Part shown: positions 54,725 to 62,482 of the stretch, piece by piece
Layout of the letters: each line of letters opens with the position of its first letter
Position numbering within the stretch: position 1 is the stretch's first letter
NCBI RefSeq assembly: GCF_900176115.1
Contig: NZ_FWWR01000011.1
Span: 1-64,000, forward strand
Direction: 5' to 3'
Source: Peptoniphilus asaccharolyticus DSM 20463
GTDB taxonomy: Bacteria; Bacillota; Clostridia; Tissierellales; Peptoniphilaceae
Length of the DNA: 64,000 bases
Position numbers and translations under genes: made by a program
The notes under the pieces: generated by a model
Seen by the model: only the letters and a program-made list of their open reading frames with translations
Told to the model about the DNA's origin: nothing
Databases searched by the model: none

Positions 54725-56872
54725 ATGAAAAATAGTAAAAAAGTGTTATTATCACTATTGCTGTCTGTTTTATTATTAACATCAAGTTTCCAAAGCGTTT
54801 TCGCAGCTGCAGCGCAACCAACAGATGTTGAAAAGCTTCAAAAAGTGGAATTACTTGATAAAGATAATACAGAAGCTAAATTAAAGGGTGATTTAACAAG
54901 AGCAGAAGGACTTACAATGGTTCTTAAAGCATTGGGATATTCTCAAAAGGTAGCTGAAACTGAAAAGAATGTAAAATTAAATCCTTTTACAGATGTTCCT
55001 GAATGGTTTAAAGGTTATGCGGGATTAGGTTATGATTTAAATTTAACTAAGGGTAAATCAGAAAAATCTTATGATCCAGATTCTAATTTAAGCAAGCAAG
55101 AATTTATCGCATTTATTTTAAGAGGCTTGTCTTATGATGCAAACAAGGCATATAAAGATGCTGACAAGATTTCAAAAGAAATTGGATTATTGGCAAAAGA
55201 CGATGATATAAACTCAAAGATAACAAAACAAGAAGCTGCTAAGTATATAATGGGAGCTTTAAACCAAAAGATGAATGACAACACTGGATATACTTTAGGG
55301 GAATACTTAGTAAAGACTAATGTAATTTCTGAAGAAAAAGCTAAGGAAATCGGAGTTGTATTCGGAACAGTTGATAAAGATGGAGTCCATATTCTATACT
55401 TTAATGACTTCCACGGAAATATAAGTGAAGAAGTTACAGGAAAGAAGAGAAATATGGGTATGGCTAAGATGGTAGGTTATGTTAATGAATTTAAAGAAAA
55501 ACACCCTAATACAATAGTATTATCAGGTGGAGATAACTACCAAGGAACTAGTGACTCAAACTTAACTATTGGTAAACCAGTTACTGCAATGATGAAAGGT
55601 ATGGGAATATCTGCATCAGCTGTAGGAAACCACGAATTTGACTGGGGAGCTGACAAGATAGGTAATTGGGGCAAGGAAGGTAACTTCACTTATCTTGCAT
55701 CAAACATCTATGATAAGAAAACAAATAAACCAGTTGATTGGGCTAAACCATATATGATTATTGAAAAGAATAATTTGAAAATTGGTGTGATTGGACTTGC
55801 TCACCCTGAAACTGCAACTCTTACTAAAGCAGAATATATCGCTGGATATGAATTTAGAGATCCAGTAAAATCAGCTCAGGAATGGGTTGACTATCTAAAA
55901 GCTGGTAAGGCAAAAGAAGGAACTCCTGATATAATAATCGCATTAACTCACTTGGATTCAGATCAAAATTCAGAATCTAAAGCTATAACAGGTAGTGCAG
56001 CTAAATTAGCTAACGAAGTTAAGGGACTTAATGCTGTTCTATCAGCTCACTCTCACAGAACAGTTAGCGGTAAAGTAAATGACGTAGCAATTCTACAAGC
56101 TTATTGCTATGGTAGAGCAATCGGACACGTTGACATTAAAGTTGAAGCTGATAAGAAAGTAAGCATCAACACTCAAGTATTAGAAGGAAATAGAATTAAG
56201 AGCAACATAATTAAAGATACAGCAACAGAAAAATTCTATACAGAACTTCAAGAAGAATTAAAACCTATCAAGGGAGAACTTCTTGGAGAAGCAACTGCCG
56301 AATTCACTCACGACAGAAAGACAAAAGGTTCAAACACACTTTTAGGATACTGGGCATGTGAAGTTATGGCAGAAAAAGGCAAAGCTCAAATAGCTATCCA
56401 AAATGGCGGCGGACTTAGAAGAACTATGGAAAAAGGTCAAATAACAATGGGTGATTTATATGAAATTATGCCATTTGACAACTATTTAGTTGTAATGGAT
56501 CTAAAGGGAGCAGACCTAATCAAGGCAATTGACCACGGAATTGATATGCCTAAGACAACTGATGGTGCATTCAGTGGTTTAGTTGTAGAATATGACCCAG
56601 CAAAACCTTATGGAGAAAAAATCACTAAGATAACTCTAACTGATGGAACCCCTATAGAAATGGAAAAAACTTATAGAGTAGTTACAAATGACTTCATGTT
56701 CACAGGTGGAGACGGATACGACTTTAGCAAAGCAACTAACGTAGATGAAACTTATGTGCCAATAAGAGATGTATTAGTTGAAAAGATTAAAGAATCTAAG
56801 AAGATAACTCCAAAGGCTATAGACTATATCAAAGCTGTAGGTCAAAATAGCGAAGTTAAAAAAGCAGCTTAA
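54725..56872 (+). CDS. SLH-domain 5'-nucleotidase/metallophosphatase
   Basis: A 715-residue exported enzyme. A signal peptide (LLSLLLSVLLLTSSFQSVFA) is followed by S-layer homology repeats at about 36-180 (LTRAEGLTMVLKALGY, DPDSNLSKQEFIAFILRG) that bind the cell wall. The metallophosphatase domain starts near 220 with FNDFHGN, then SGGDNYQGT and VGNHEFDWG. The C-terminal nucleotidase domain has NGGGLRRTMEKG and TGGDGYDF. It probably strips phosphate from extracellular nucleotides to release nucleosides. A strong ribosome binding site GGAGGAG precedes ATG 54725. Confidence 0.9.
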   Translation: MKNSKKVLLSLLLSVLLLTSSFQSVFAAAAQPTDVEKLQKVELLDKDNTEAKLKGDLTRAEGLTMVLKALGYSQKVAETEKNVKLNPFTDVPEWFKGYAGLGYDLNLTKGKSEKSYDPDSNLSKQEFIAFILRGLSYDANKAYKDADKISKEIGLLAKDDDINSKITKQEAAKYIMGALNQKMNDNTGYTLGEYLVKTNVISEEKAKEIGVVFGTVDKDGVHILYFNDFHGNISEEVTGKKRNMGMAKMVGYVNEFKEKHPNTIVLSGGDNYQGTSDSNLTIGKPVTAMMKGMGISASAVGNHEFDWGADKIGNWGKEGNFTYLASNIYDKKTNKPVDWAKPYMIIEKNNLKIGVIGLAHPETATLTKAEYIAGYEFRDPVKSAQEWVDYLKAGKAKEGTPDIIIALTHLDSDQNSESKAITGSAAKLANEVKGLNAVLSAHSHRTVSGKVNDVAILQAYCYGRAIGHVDIKVEADKKVSINTQVLEGNRIKSNIIKDTATEKFYTELQEELKPIKGELLGEATAEFTHDRKTKGSNTLLGYWACEVMAEKGKAQIAIQNGGGLRRTMEKGQITMGDLYEIMPFDNYLVVMDLKGADLIKAIDHGIDMPKTTDGAFSGLVVEYDPAKPYGEKITKITLTDGTPIEMEKTYRVVTNDFMFTGGDGYDFSKATNVDETYVPIRDVLVEKIKESKKITPKAIDYIKAVGQNSEVKKAA

Positions 56873-56895
56873 TTAAGTTTATAATTTATTTGAGG

Positions 56896-56925
56896 AAGGC
56901 CCTTAATGGGCTTTTCTCTTTTTAA
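56896..56925 (+). terminator. Terminator after nucleotidase
   Basis: A 7-bp stem (AAGGCCC at 56896-56902 with GGGCTTT at 56908-56914, one G-T pair) is followed by TCTCTTTTT. Confidence 0.7.
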
Positions 56926-56939
56926 ATAAAGAGGATTAT

Positions 56940-58091
56940 ATGAAAAAATTTATTTTAATTTTAATGATTTTAATGATTTCCCCAAATCTTGTGAGCGCAG
57001 AGAAATTGTCTTCTGATTCTGAAATGAGAAAGTACTATGAAGACAAGATAAACGAGACGGACTATCTGATTGTGAAAGCAAAGGTTGAAGAGATAGAGTA
57101 TGACGACACAAGGGAAAAGAGAGATATTCCACTAGAGGCGGATATAAGATATCAGCATTTAAGAGTTAGACTTCTAAATGGAAAATATAGCGGTGAAGAA
57201 CTCACTATAAAGCACACAATCGAAAGAATAATGCCTGGGAACTATATCTTTAAAGAAGGAGACAAGCTACTACTAAGAGTTACTGAAGAAGATGGCATAA
57301 TAGATACTGTTCAAATTCAAGAGAAAGTTAGAGACAGACAAGTCATAGCTATAGTAGCGCTATTTATAATTTTACTTTGTGTGTTCGGTGGGCTAAGTGG
57401 AATTAAAACTTTATTATCTTTGATTTTTACACTGGGGATGATACTTGGAGTTTACATACCACTAATTTTAAAAGGTTATCCACCGCTATTGACTTCGATA
57501 ATTATTTCGATAGTTTCAATAATAGGCACATTATACATAATAGTTGGAAAGAGCAGTAAGACAACAGTAGCTATAATAGGAACTTCAATTGGAGTTGTTT
57601 GTGCTGGGATATTGGCGGTTGCATTTGGAAAGTATGCGGGGCTCACAGGTCTTGCGGAAGACAGTGCAATCAGTTTGGCATATATACCTCAGTATAGAGA
57701 TATGAATTATGAGGGAATACTCTTCGGCACAATTTTAATTGGTGCGATAGGAGCAATAATGGACGTTGCGATTTCTATAGCGTCTTCGCTATATGAATTA
57801 AAATCTATAAACAACTCGATAAGTAAAAATGAAATGATTAAATCAGGGTTGAACATAGGAAAAGATATTTTGGGTTCAATGTCCAATACTCTAATTTTGG
57901 CTTACGTTGGTAGCACACTTCACTTGATAATTTTGTTTATAGTTTACAAGATAAGGCTTATTGAGATAATAAATTTGGATTCAATAGCAACTGAAATAAT
58001 AAGAGCCATGGCAGGTAGCATTGGTCTATTGTTGACCATACCTTTGACAGTGGTCATAGGTGCGCACTACTATTGCAAAAAAGAAAAATAG
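56940..58091 (+). CDS. YibE/F-family membrane protein
   Basis: A 383-residue membrane protein. After a signal-like N-terminus (ILILMILMISPNLVSA) comes an extracytoplasmic beta-rich part (residues 20-120) and then about seven transmembrane helices with family blocks FGGLSGIKTLLSLIFTLGMI and GTILIGAIGAIMDVAISIAS. YibE/F proteins are widespread and of unknown function. It follows the nucleotidase by 67 bases but after a terminator. An IS3-type element begins 14 bases after its stop. Confidence 0.87.
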   Translation: MKKFILILMILMISPNLVSAEKLSSDSEMRKYYEDKINETDYLIVKAKVEEIEYDDTREKRDIPLEADIRYQHLRVRLLNGKYSGEELTIKHTIERIMPGNYIFKEGDKLLLRVTEEDGIIDTVQIQEKVRDRQVIAIVALFIILLCVFGGLSGIKTLLSLIFTLGMILGVYIPLILKGYPPLLTSIIISIVSIIGTLYIIVGKSSKTTVAIIGTSIGVVCAGILAVAFGKYAGLTGLAEDSAISLAYIPQYRDMNYEGILFGTILIGAIGAIMDVAISIASSLYELKSINNSISKNEMIKSGLNIGKDILGSMSNTLILAYVGSTLHLIILFIVYKIRLIEIINLDSIATEIIRAMAGSIGLLLTIPLTVVIGAHYYCKKEK

Positions 58092-58147
58092 ACAAGTTTT
58101 GATATGTACCCTCTTTACTGGACAAACCAGTAAGGAGGGTATTTTTA

Positions 58148-58712
58148 TGAAATATAGTTATGAAATCAAAAAAGAAAGCGTGCAATTGTATAGAGATGGT
58201 AAATGGCCTGATACACCTGAAGGACCAACGAAAAAAACTTTCATGATTCAATTAGAATATGGGTTAGGTTAGAAGAACTTCATGGACCAGAAATTTTAAA
58301 ACATGGAAATAATATCAATTGGACACCTGATGAGAAATTAGAAATGGTATCTAAAGTGTTAGCTGGAAATTCCATAACATCTATAGCAGTTGAATATGGA
58401 ATTAATCATGGACAGCTTTATTCATGGGTTAACAAGTATAAAAATTATGGATATAATGGTCTTGTAAATAAAAAGAGAGGTCGTAAATCTAAAAATACAA
58501 GTATGAAAAATAAAAATATCCATAAAGCAAAAGAACTTAATGAATCTGAAAGAGAAGAACTAATAAAACTTAGAGCAGAAAATGAATATATAAAAGCAGA
58601 AAACGAAATAATAAAAAAAGAGATCGCCTTGAGAGAAGAACGTTACGCTGCGCAACTCAAGGCGAAAAAGCAGCGATTATCAAAGAACTCAAAGAAGAAG
58701 GATACAGACTAA
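58148..58712 (+). pseudogene. IS3-family orfA (helix-turn-helix), frameshifted
   Basis: ATG 58148 after AAGGAGGG opens a frame of 41 residues (MKYSYEIKKESVQLYRDG) that stops at 58272. The expected continuation RIWVRLEELHGPEI and the long tail with ITSIAVEYGINHGQLYSWVN and a coiled coil are read in another frame up to 58712. One base is missing near 58250. The element is probably not self-mobile. Confidence 0.75.
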
Positions 58713-58735
58713 AATATCTTTTAAAAGCTATTGAT

Positions 58736-59527
58736 ATGCCAAGATCAACATACTATTTTGAAATAAATAAAGTTGATAAGATAAAGATTAAGAATAGTCA
58801 CATTGCAGATAAAATAACTCAAATATTTAACTTCCACAAAGGAAGATATGGAGTAAGAAGAGTATATATGGAGTTGATAAATCAAGGTTATATCATAAAT
58901 CATAAAAGAGTTCAAAGAATAATGCATGAGCTAAAACTATTTGGAAAAAGATCTAAGGAAAAATATCACTCATATAAGGGGAAGGTAGGTAAAGTAGCTA
59001 ATAATATAATAAATAGATATTTCAAGGCAGATAAACCTCTACAAAAATGGACCACAGATGTGTCAGAATTTAAATTCTCTTGGGGTAAATGCTACATATC
59101 TCCAATACTTGATATGTATACCAATGAGATAATCTCTTACGACCTATCCTTAAGTCCTAACTTAAATCAGATATCAAATATGTTGAAAAAAGCATTTAAC
59201 AAATTTCCAAAACTAGATAACTTAATACTACATTCAGATCAAGGTTGGCAATACCAACATGAATATTATGTAAATGAGCTTAAAAAACATGGCATAAGAC
59301 AATCAATGTCAAGAAAAGGTAATTGCTATGATAACTCCATAATGGAGACATTCTTTGGAAGATTAAAAAATGAAATTTATTATGGTTATGAAAAGAGTTA
59401 TAGCTCTTTTGAAGAATTTTCAAAAGCAATAGAGGAATATATTTACTATTACAACAACGAAAGGATTCAATCAAAAACAAAATGGATGCCACCTACAAAA
59501 TATAGGTTAGCATCCACTAATAATTAA
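58736..59527 (+). CDS. IS3-family orfB transposase (DDE core)
   Basis: A 263-residue integrase-core protein with KGRYGVRRVYMELINQGYII, the catalytic blocks KWTTDVSEF, LHSDQGWQYQH and SRKGNCYDNSIMETFFGRLK. The frame extends upstream of ATG 58736 into orfA (KAAIIKELKEEGYRLKYLL), consistent with production of a fusion by -1 frameshifting near GCGAAAAAG at about 58669, as in other IS3 elements. The core is intact but its partner is broken. Confidence 0.88.
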   Translation: MPRSTYYFEINKVDKIKIKNSHIADKITQIFNFHKGRYGVRRVYMELINQGYIINHKRVQRIMHELKLFGKRSKEKYHSYKGKVGKVANNIINRYFKADKPLQKWTTDVSEFKFSWGKCYISPILDMYTNEIISYDLSLSPNLNQISNMLKKAFNKFPKLDNLILHSDQGWQYQHEYYVNELKKHGIRQSMSRKGNCYDNSIMETFFGRLKNEIYYGYEKSYSSFEEFSKAIEEYIYYYNNERIQSKTKWMPPTKYRLASTNN

Positions 59528-59579
59528 TTAAATATTGTGTCCAGTTTTATGGGTACACATCATTTTTGCAGTACTATTT

Positions 59580-59768
59580 TTAAAGTTTTTTTAATTTTTC
59601 TTCGATTAAATTTTGCAGTTCTTTCAGATTCTCAACGTTAGCATGTTCATTAATGAACAATTTGGCATTGCTGAAATATGTTTGTATTTTTAGCCTCTCT
59701 CTGTTCTTTTTTTTATAACGTCTGCTAGCTTCTCTCTGTGCTTCCGTGGTTTTGTATTCTTTTTCTAT
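59580..59768 (-). CDS. KTTEAQR small protein, copy 1
   Basis: A charged protein of about 62 residues (EKEYKTTEAQREASRRYKKK, ending LKELQNLIEEKLKKL) of a type seen in phages and integrative elements, role unknown. Two relatives lie at 60811 and 61288. As in those, AAAGGAGG (59778-59785) sits above an ATA codon at 59768. Here an in-frame ATG at 59798 also exists but has no good ribosome binding site. Confidence 0.6.
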   Translation of the reverse strand: MEKEYKTTEAQREASRRYKKKNRERLKIQTYFSNAKLFINEHANVENLKELQNLIEEKLKKL

Positions 59769-59867
59769 TGTGTTCACCTCCTTTGCTATAATATTCATAT
59801 CTTCTTTTTGGAAGATTTTGTTTTGTTTCGTCCCCTGGTTTAATTACCGGGGGGGGCTTTCTGTTTT

Positions 59868-60010
59868 ATTTAAAACTCTGATACTTCCCAAGTGTCGAAA
59901 TATTCTACTGCTTCGCCACTTCGCCACTTCGTCAACTTCTACTTCTTCTATCCATCTTTCAGCAACTAAAGTATATTAGCCTTGTTTGTAAGCTTCTGAT
60001 ATTTATTCAT
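59868..60010 (-). pseudogene. Broken small phage-like gene
   Basis: ATG 60010 behind AAAAGGAGAAT opens MNKYQKLTNKANIL and then meets a stop. A plausible C-terminal part (KWRSGEAVEYFDTWEVSEF) is read in another frame down to a stop at 59868. It resembles short phage proteins starting MNKYQ. A GAAGTGGC repeat in the middle may have caused the break. Confidence 0.45.
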
Positions 60011-60245
60011 TTTTATTCTCCTTTTTGATGTTAAATATATCATTAAAAATGCGACATAGTCCAGTGTTTTCCTTTTCATATCTTAGTAACTCTTGGGCTT
60101 GCAGTAGAGTTTTTAAAAACTCTACTGTATACCCTTTTGTGTATCTTTGCCTATAAATTTTATCTCTATAAGCTTTGTTGAATTTTAGTTTTCTGTAGAC
60201 CTTATAAGCCTCTCGGCTTAATTGGTCGGGTTTATTAATATTCAT
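60003..60245 (-). CDS. Small hypothetical protein, phage-like
   Basis: An 80-residue basic protein (SREAYKVYRKLKFNKAYRDK, YTVEFLKTLLQAQELLRYEK). Its start overlaps the end of the gene at 60235 by 11 bases and its stop overlaps the next start, so it belongs to one minus-strand operon. Family not recognised. Confidence 0.65.
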   Translation of the reverse strand: MNINKPDQLSREAYKVYRKLKFNKAYRDKIYRQRYTKGYTVEFLKTLLQAQELLRYEKENTGLCRIFNDIFNIKKENKNE

Positions 60246-60654
60246 ATTCTTTTAAATTAAAAGCCACGGTATTAAGTTGTCTTTTTATTTTTTTAATAAT
60301 ACTTTTAGTTAGTGTTATTTCTTCGTCCCAATTTTCATCGATGTATTTACATCTATACAATAGCTCCTCAGCTATCGCAATATAGGCGATTACGTCAAAC
60401 TTTTCAGGCTCTTTAAAAGGGTTAACCTCAATACCCCAGTTGTCTCTAGTATATTCGTATACGCTAGAATATTCATACCAATATTCCCTAATTTTTTCTA
60501 TAGTTCTATGTGTGTCGCATTCCACATCTCCATCACGGTTTATGTCTTCTGTTAATGTACTCGCTAAGTCACAACTATAGCATATAATATCTTCTCTACC
60601 TTCTAAGCTTTCAATTAAATAATCCCTAACTTCAGTTAACAATGTTCTTTCCAT
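60235..60654 (-). CDS. Hypothetical protein, phage-like
   Basis: A 139-residue acidic soluble protein (CYSCDLASTLTEDINRDGDV, YEYSSVYEYTRDNWGIEVNP). ATG 60654 follows GAAAGGGGA. It is the first gene of the minus-strand operon, about 150 bases after a consensus promoter at 60810-60839. Small proteins with a YSSVYEY-like core occur in prophage early regions, but I cannot name it. Confidence 0.65.
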   Translation of the reverse strand: MERTLLTEVRDYLIESLEGREDIICYSCDLASTLTEDINRDGDVECDTHRTIEKIREYWYEYSSVYEYTRDNWGIEVNPFKEPEKFDVIAYIAIAEELLYRCKYIDENWDEEITLTKSIIKKIKRQLNTVAFNLKEYEY

Positions 60655-60741
60655 ATTAAATATTCCCCTTTCTTTTCTTTACACCAAAAGGGAAATAATG
60701 TATAATATGTATACAAACGCCCCTTTCGGTGTTTTGTTTGT

Positions 60742-60790
60742 GTATCCGTTACAGTCGCCAAACTAGGTACGGGTACACTTTTTTTATTTG
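60742..60790. other. Large hairpin in leader of phage-like operon
   Basis: GTGTATCCGT pairs with ACGGGTACAC (stem of 10 with one T-G pair) around a 17-20 base loop. A T run follows on the plus strand only, so it would terminate plus-strand reads. On the minus strand it lies in the 5' leader of the 60654 gene. Confidence 0.45.
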
Positions 60791-60809
60791 TTTCTTACTT
60801 TCTATAGGC

Positions 60810-60839
60810 ATTATATGTCCAATGGACAAATATTGTCAA
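60810..60839 (-). promoter_or_regulatory. Consensus promoter with embedded operator
   Basis: On the minus strand TTGACA (60834-60839) and TATAAT (60810-60815) are 18 bases apart. The palindrome TGTCCATTGGACA (60816-60828) fills the spacer next to the -10, a typical repressor site. It should drive the 60654-59580 genes. Confidence 0.75.
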
Positions 60840-61014
60840 GCCTTTTTTTTAATTTTTTTTCTAAAGTTTTCAAATCGTCTAAATTTCCCAATTTTTCAAC
60901 AAAAACATTGGCGTTGCTTTTGTATCTCAGATATTTTTTTTTATCTTTGTTTTCACGGCTCCATCTGGCGGAAGCTTTTCTTTGAGCTTCTGTGGTTTTG
61001 TATTCTTTTTCTAT
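60811..61014 (-). CDS. KTTEAQR small protein, copy 2 (ATA start likely)
   Basis: A protein of about 67 residues (EKEYKTTEAQRKASARWSRE, RYKSNANVFVEKLG). AAAGGAGG at 61023-61030 is 8 bases from ATA at 61012-61014. Between the in-frame TAA upstream and that codon there is no ATG, GTG or TTG, and there is no internal ATG. The reading frame runs through the next promoter to a TAA at 60811, because an A run is one base shorter than in copy 3. Role unknown. Confidence 0.5.
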   Translation of the reverse strand: MEKEYKTTEAQRKASARWSRENKDKKKYLRYKSNANVFVEKLGNLDDLKTLEKKLKKRLDNICPLDI

Positions 61015-61071
61015 TGCGTTTACCTCCTTTGTCTGTTAATATATAAAATATAGATAAGAATTAGGGAGGGC

Positions 61072-61194
61072 TTAAAGCCCAACCCAAAAGATTTTGAATA
61101 GTCCTACAAGTGTTGTAAGTAGGTTAATAACTGCGATTATTAACTCTAAATACTCAGCCTTGTAGGGCTTTTCTTTTTCTTCTTTCTTATCCAA
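61072..61194 (-). CDS. Short hydrophobic peptide, copy 1
   Basis: A 40-residue peptide starting at TTG 61194 behind GGGGGTGG. It has a charged N-terminus (MDKKEEKEKPYKAEYLE) and one membrane helix (LIIAVINLLTTLVGLFKIFW). It lies between its own promoter (61263-61291) and the KTTEAQR copy 2. A single-helix peptide of this sort could be a small membrane toxin or holin-like peptide; this is inference. Confidence 0.5.
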   Translation of the reverse strand: MDKKEEKEKPYKAEYLELIIAVINLLTTLVGLFKIFWVGL

Positions 61195-61262
61195 TTTTAC
61201 CACCCCCTTTAAGCCAAGAGGGCTACAAGGCTTTTACTTTACTTTGTCAACCTTGTAAACAG

Positions 61263-61291
61263 GGTATAGGCTACGACTTAAATGTTGTCAA
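61263..61291 (-). promoter_or_regulatory. Promoter of tandem unit 1
   Basis: On the minus strand TTGACA (61286-61291) and TATACC (61263-61268) are 17 bases apart. The TGA stop of the upstream KTTEAQR copy 3 lies inside this -35 box. Confidence 0.7.
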
Positions 61292-61467
61292 GCCTTTTTT
61301 TTTAATTTTTTTTCTAATTCTTTTAAATCGTCTAAACTTCCCAATTTTTCAACAAAAACATTGGCGTTGCTTTTGTATCTCATGTATTTCCTTTTATCTT
61401 TGTTTTCACTATTCCATTTAGCGGAGGCTCTACGTTGCGCCTCCGTGGTTTTGTATTCTTTTTCTAT
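61288..61467 (-). CDS. KTTEAQR small protein, copy 3 (ATA start likely)
   Basis: A 59-residue protein (EKEYKTTEAQRRASAKWNSE, YKSNANVFVEKLGSLDDL, tail KKLKKKA). AAAGGAGG at 61476-61483 lies 8 bases before ATA at 61465-61467. The in-frame stop upstream leaves no ATG, GTG or TTG between; the only internal Met is far downstream. Its TGA overlaps the next -35 box. Closely related to copy 2, so the unit was duplicated in tandem. Confidence 0.55.
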   Translation of the reverse strand: MEKEYKTTEAQRRASAKWNSENKDKRKYMRYKSNANVFVEKLGSLDDLKELEKKLKKKA

Positions 61468-61524
61468 TGTGTTTACCTCCTTTATTTGTTAAAATATAAA
61501 ATATAGATAAGAGTTAGGGAAAGG

Positions 61525-61650
61525 CTAAAAGCCTAACCCTTTGAAGTTTTTGAATAGTCCCACAAGTGTTGTAAGTAGGTTAATAACTGCGATTATTAAC
61601 TCTAAATGCTCAGCCTTGCGGGGCTTTTCTTTTTCTTCTTTCTTATCCAA
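61525..61650 (-). CDS. Short hydrophobic peptide, copy 2
   Basis: A 41-residue peptide from TTG 61650 behind GGGGGTGG, nearly identical to the one at 61072 (MDKKEEKEKPRKAEHLE, then LIIAVINLLTTLVGLFKNF). A small hairpin (AGGCTTTTAGCCT) overlaps its stop, before the ribosome binding site of KTTEAQR copy 3. Confidence 0.5.
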   Translation of the reverse strand: MDKKEEKEKPRKAEHLELIIAVINLLTTLVGLFKNFKGLGF

Positions 61651-61719
61651 TTTTACCACCCCCTTTAAGCCAAGAGGGCTACAAGGCTTTTATTTAACTT
61701 TCGTCAACCTTGTAAACAG

Positions 61720-61748
61720 GGTATAGGCTACGACTTAAATGTTGTCAA
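61720..61748 (-). promoter_or_regulatory. Promoter of tandem unit 2
   Basis: On the minus strand TTGACA (61743-61748) and TATACC (61720-61725) are 17 bases apart, matching the promoter at 61263-61291 base for base in the spacer. Confidence 0.7.
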
Positions 61749-61775
61749 GCCTTTTTTTAATAAAAAATTATAAAA

Positions 61776-61796
61776 TTGGCAATATATATTTACCAA
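61776..61796 (+). promoter_or_regulatory. Operator-like inverted repeat before repressor gene
   Basis: TTGGCAATAT and ATATTTACCAA form an imperfect inverted repeat with TTGG/CCAA ends, overlapping where the repressor promoter should lie. A related ACCAAAAGGGAAAT segment occurs near 60683. Autoregulation is inferred. Confidence 0.45.
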
Positions 61797-61839
61797 AAGG
61801 AAATTATATATATAATAAATACTAAGAGAGGTGAAACGA

Positions 61840-62448
61840 ATGGCAAGTACAGGAAGAATAATAAAAAACTTGTTAGATATGAAAGGTATTAATCAAAAAG
61901 ATTTAGCTGATATGACTGGAATAACTGAAGCGACTATTAGTAGATATATAAATGGCACAAGAGAACCCAAAGGAAGTTTATTAAGATTAATAGCGGATAA
62001 ATTAAATGTGTCAGTGGATTATTTAATGGGTATGGAGGGTGTAAATAATGGAAAATACATAATACCTGTATTTAGTCAGGTTGCTGCTGGTAATCCTATT
62101 TTTTCTAGTGATGAAATAATTGATTATGAGGAAATTCCTATTGAGTGGAAGGACAAGGGGGAATTTTTTGCTGTTCGCTTAAAGGGGGATAGTATGTTAC
62201 CTCGTTTTGCTGAGGGTGATGTTGTGATTGTTAGAAAGCAGGATAGTGTTGATAGTGGTGATTTAGCTATTGTGCTTGTTAATGGTGATGAAGCAACTTT
62301 TAAAAAGGTGGAGTTATTAGATAATGGGATAGTTTTGATTGCTTTAAATAGTGCTGTTTATACTCCTAAGGTTTACACTAATGATGACATTGAAAGGTTG
62401 CTGGTTAGAATTATTGGCAAGGTTGTGGAGGCGAGGATAAAGTTATGA
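61840..62448 (+). CDS. LexA/CI-like repressor with S24 peptidase domain
   Basis: A 202-residue phage-type repressor. An N-terminal helix-turn-helix (INQKDLADMTGITEATISRY) is followed by the self-cleavage domain: cleavage site Ala-Gly in VAAGNPIF, catalytic serine in KGDSMLP, and lysine in EATFKKVE. ATG 61840 follows AGAGAGGTG. It likely represses the minus-strand small genes until DNA damage triggers cleavage. The integrase follows 34 bases later. Confidence 0.92.
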   Translation: MASTGRIIKNLLDMKGINQKDLADMTGITEATISRYINGTREPKGSLLRLIADKLNVSVDYLMGMEGVNNGKYIIPVFSQVAAGNPIFSSDEIIDYEEIPIEWKDKGEFFAVRLKGDSMLPRFAEGDVVIVRKQDSVDSGDLAIVLVNGDEATFKKVELLDNGIVLIALNSAVYTPKVYTNDDIERLLVRIIGKVVEARIKL

Positions 62449-62482
62449 GGAAAGTTTTGGCTTGGATTGCTGGGGGTATAGA

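Larger units (their letters stand above)
58105..59556 (+). mobile_element. IS3-family (IS150-like) element
   Basis: A 1452-bp element with 20-bp imperfect inverted repeats: the left end TGTACCCTCTTTACTGGACA at 58105 and the complement of the right end TGTACCCATAAAACTGGACA at 59556. No matching target duplication is visible, so the flanks may have been altered. The first gene is frameshifted. Confidence 0.85.

Noticed and set aside
61541-61726. Plus-strand 61-codon frame
   Set aside because: It is the shadow of the minus-strand hydrophobic peptide, which has a ribosome binding site, a promoter and a duplicate.
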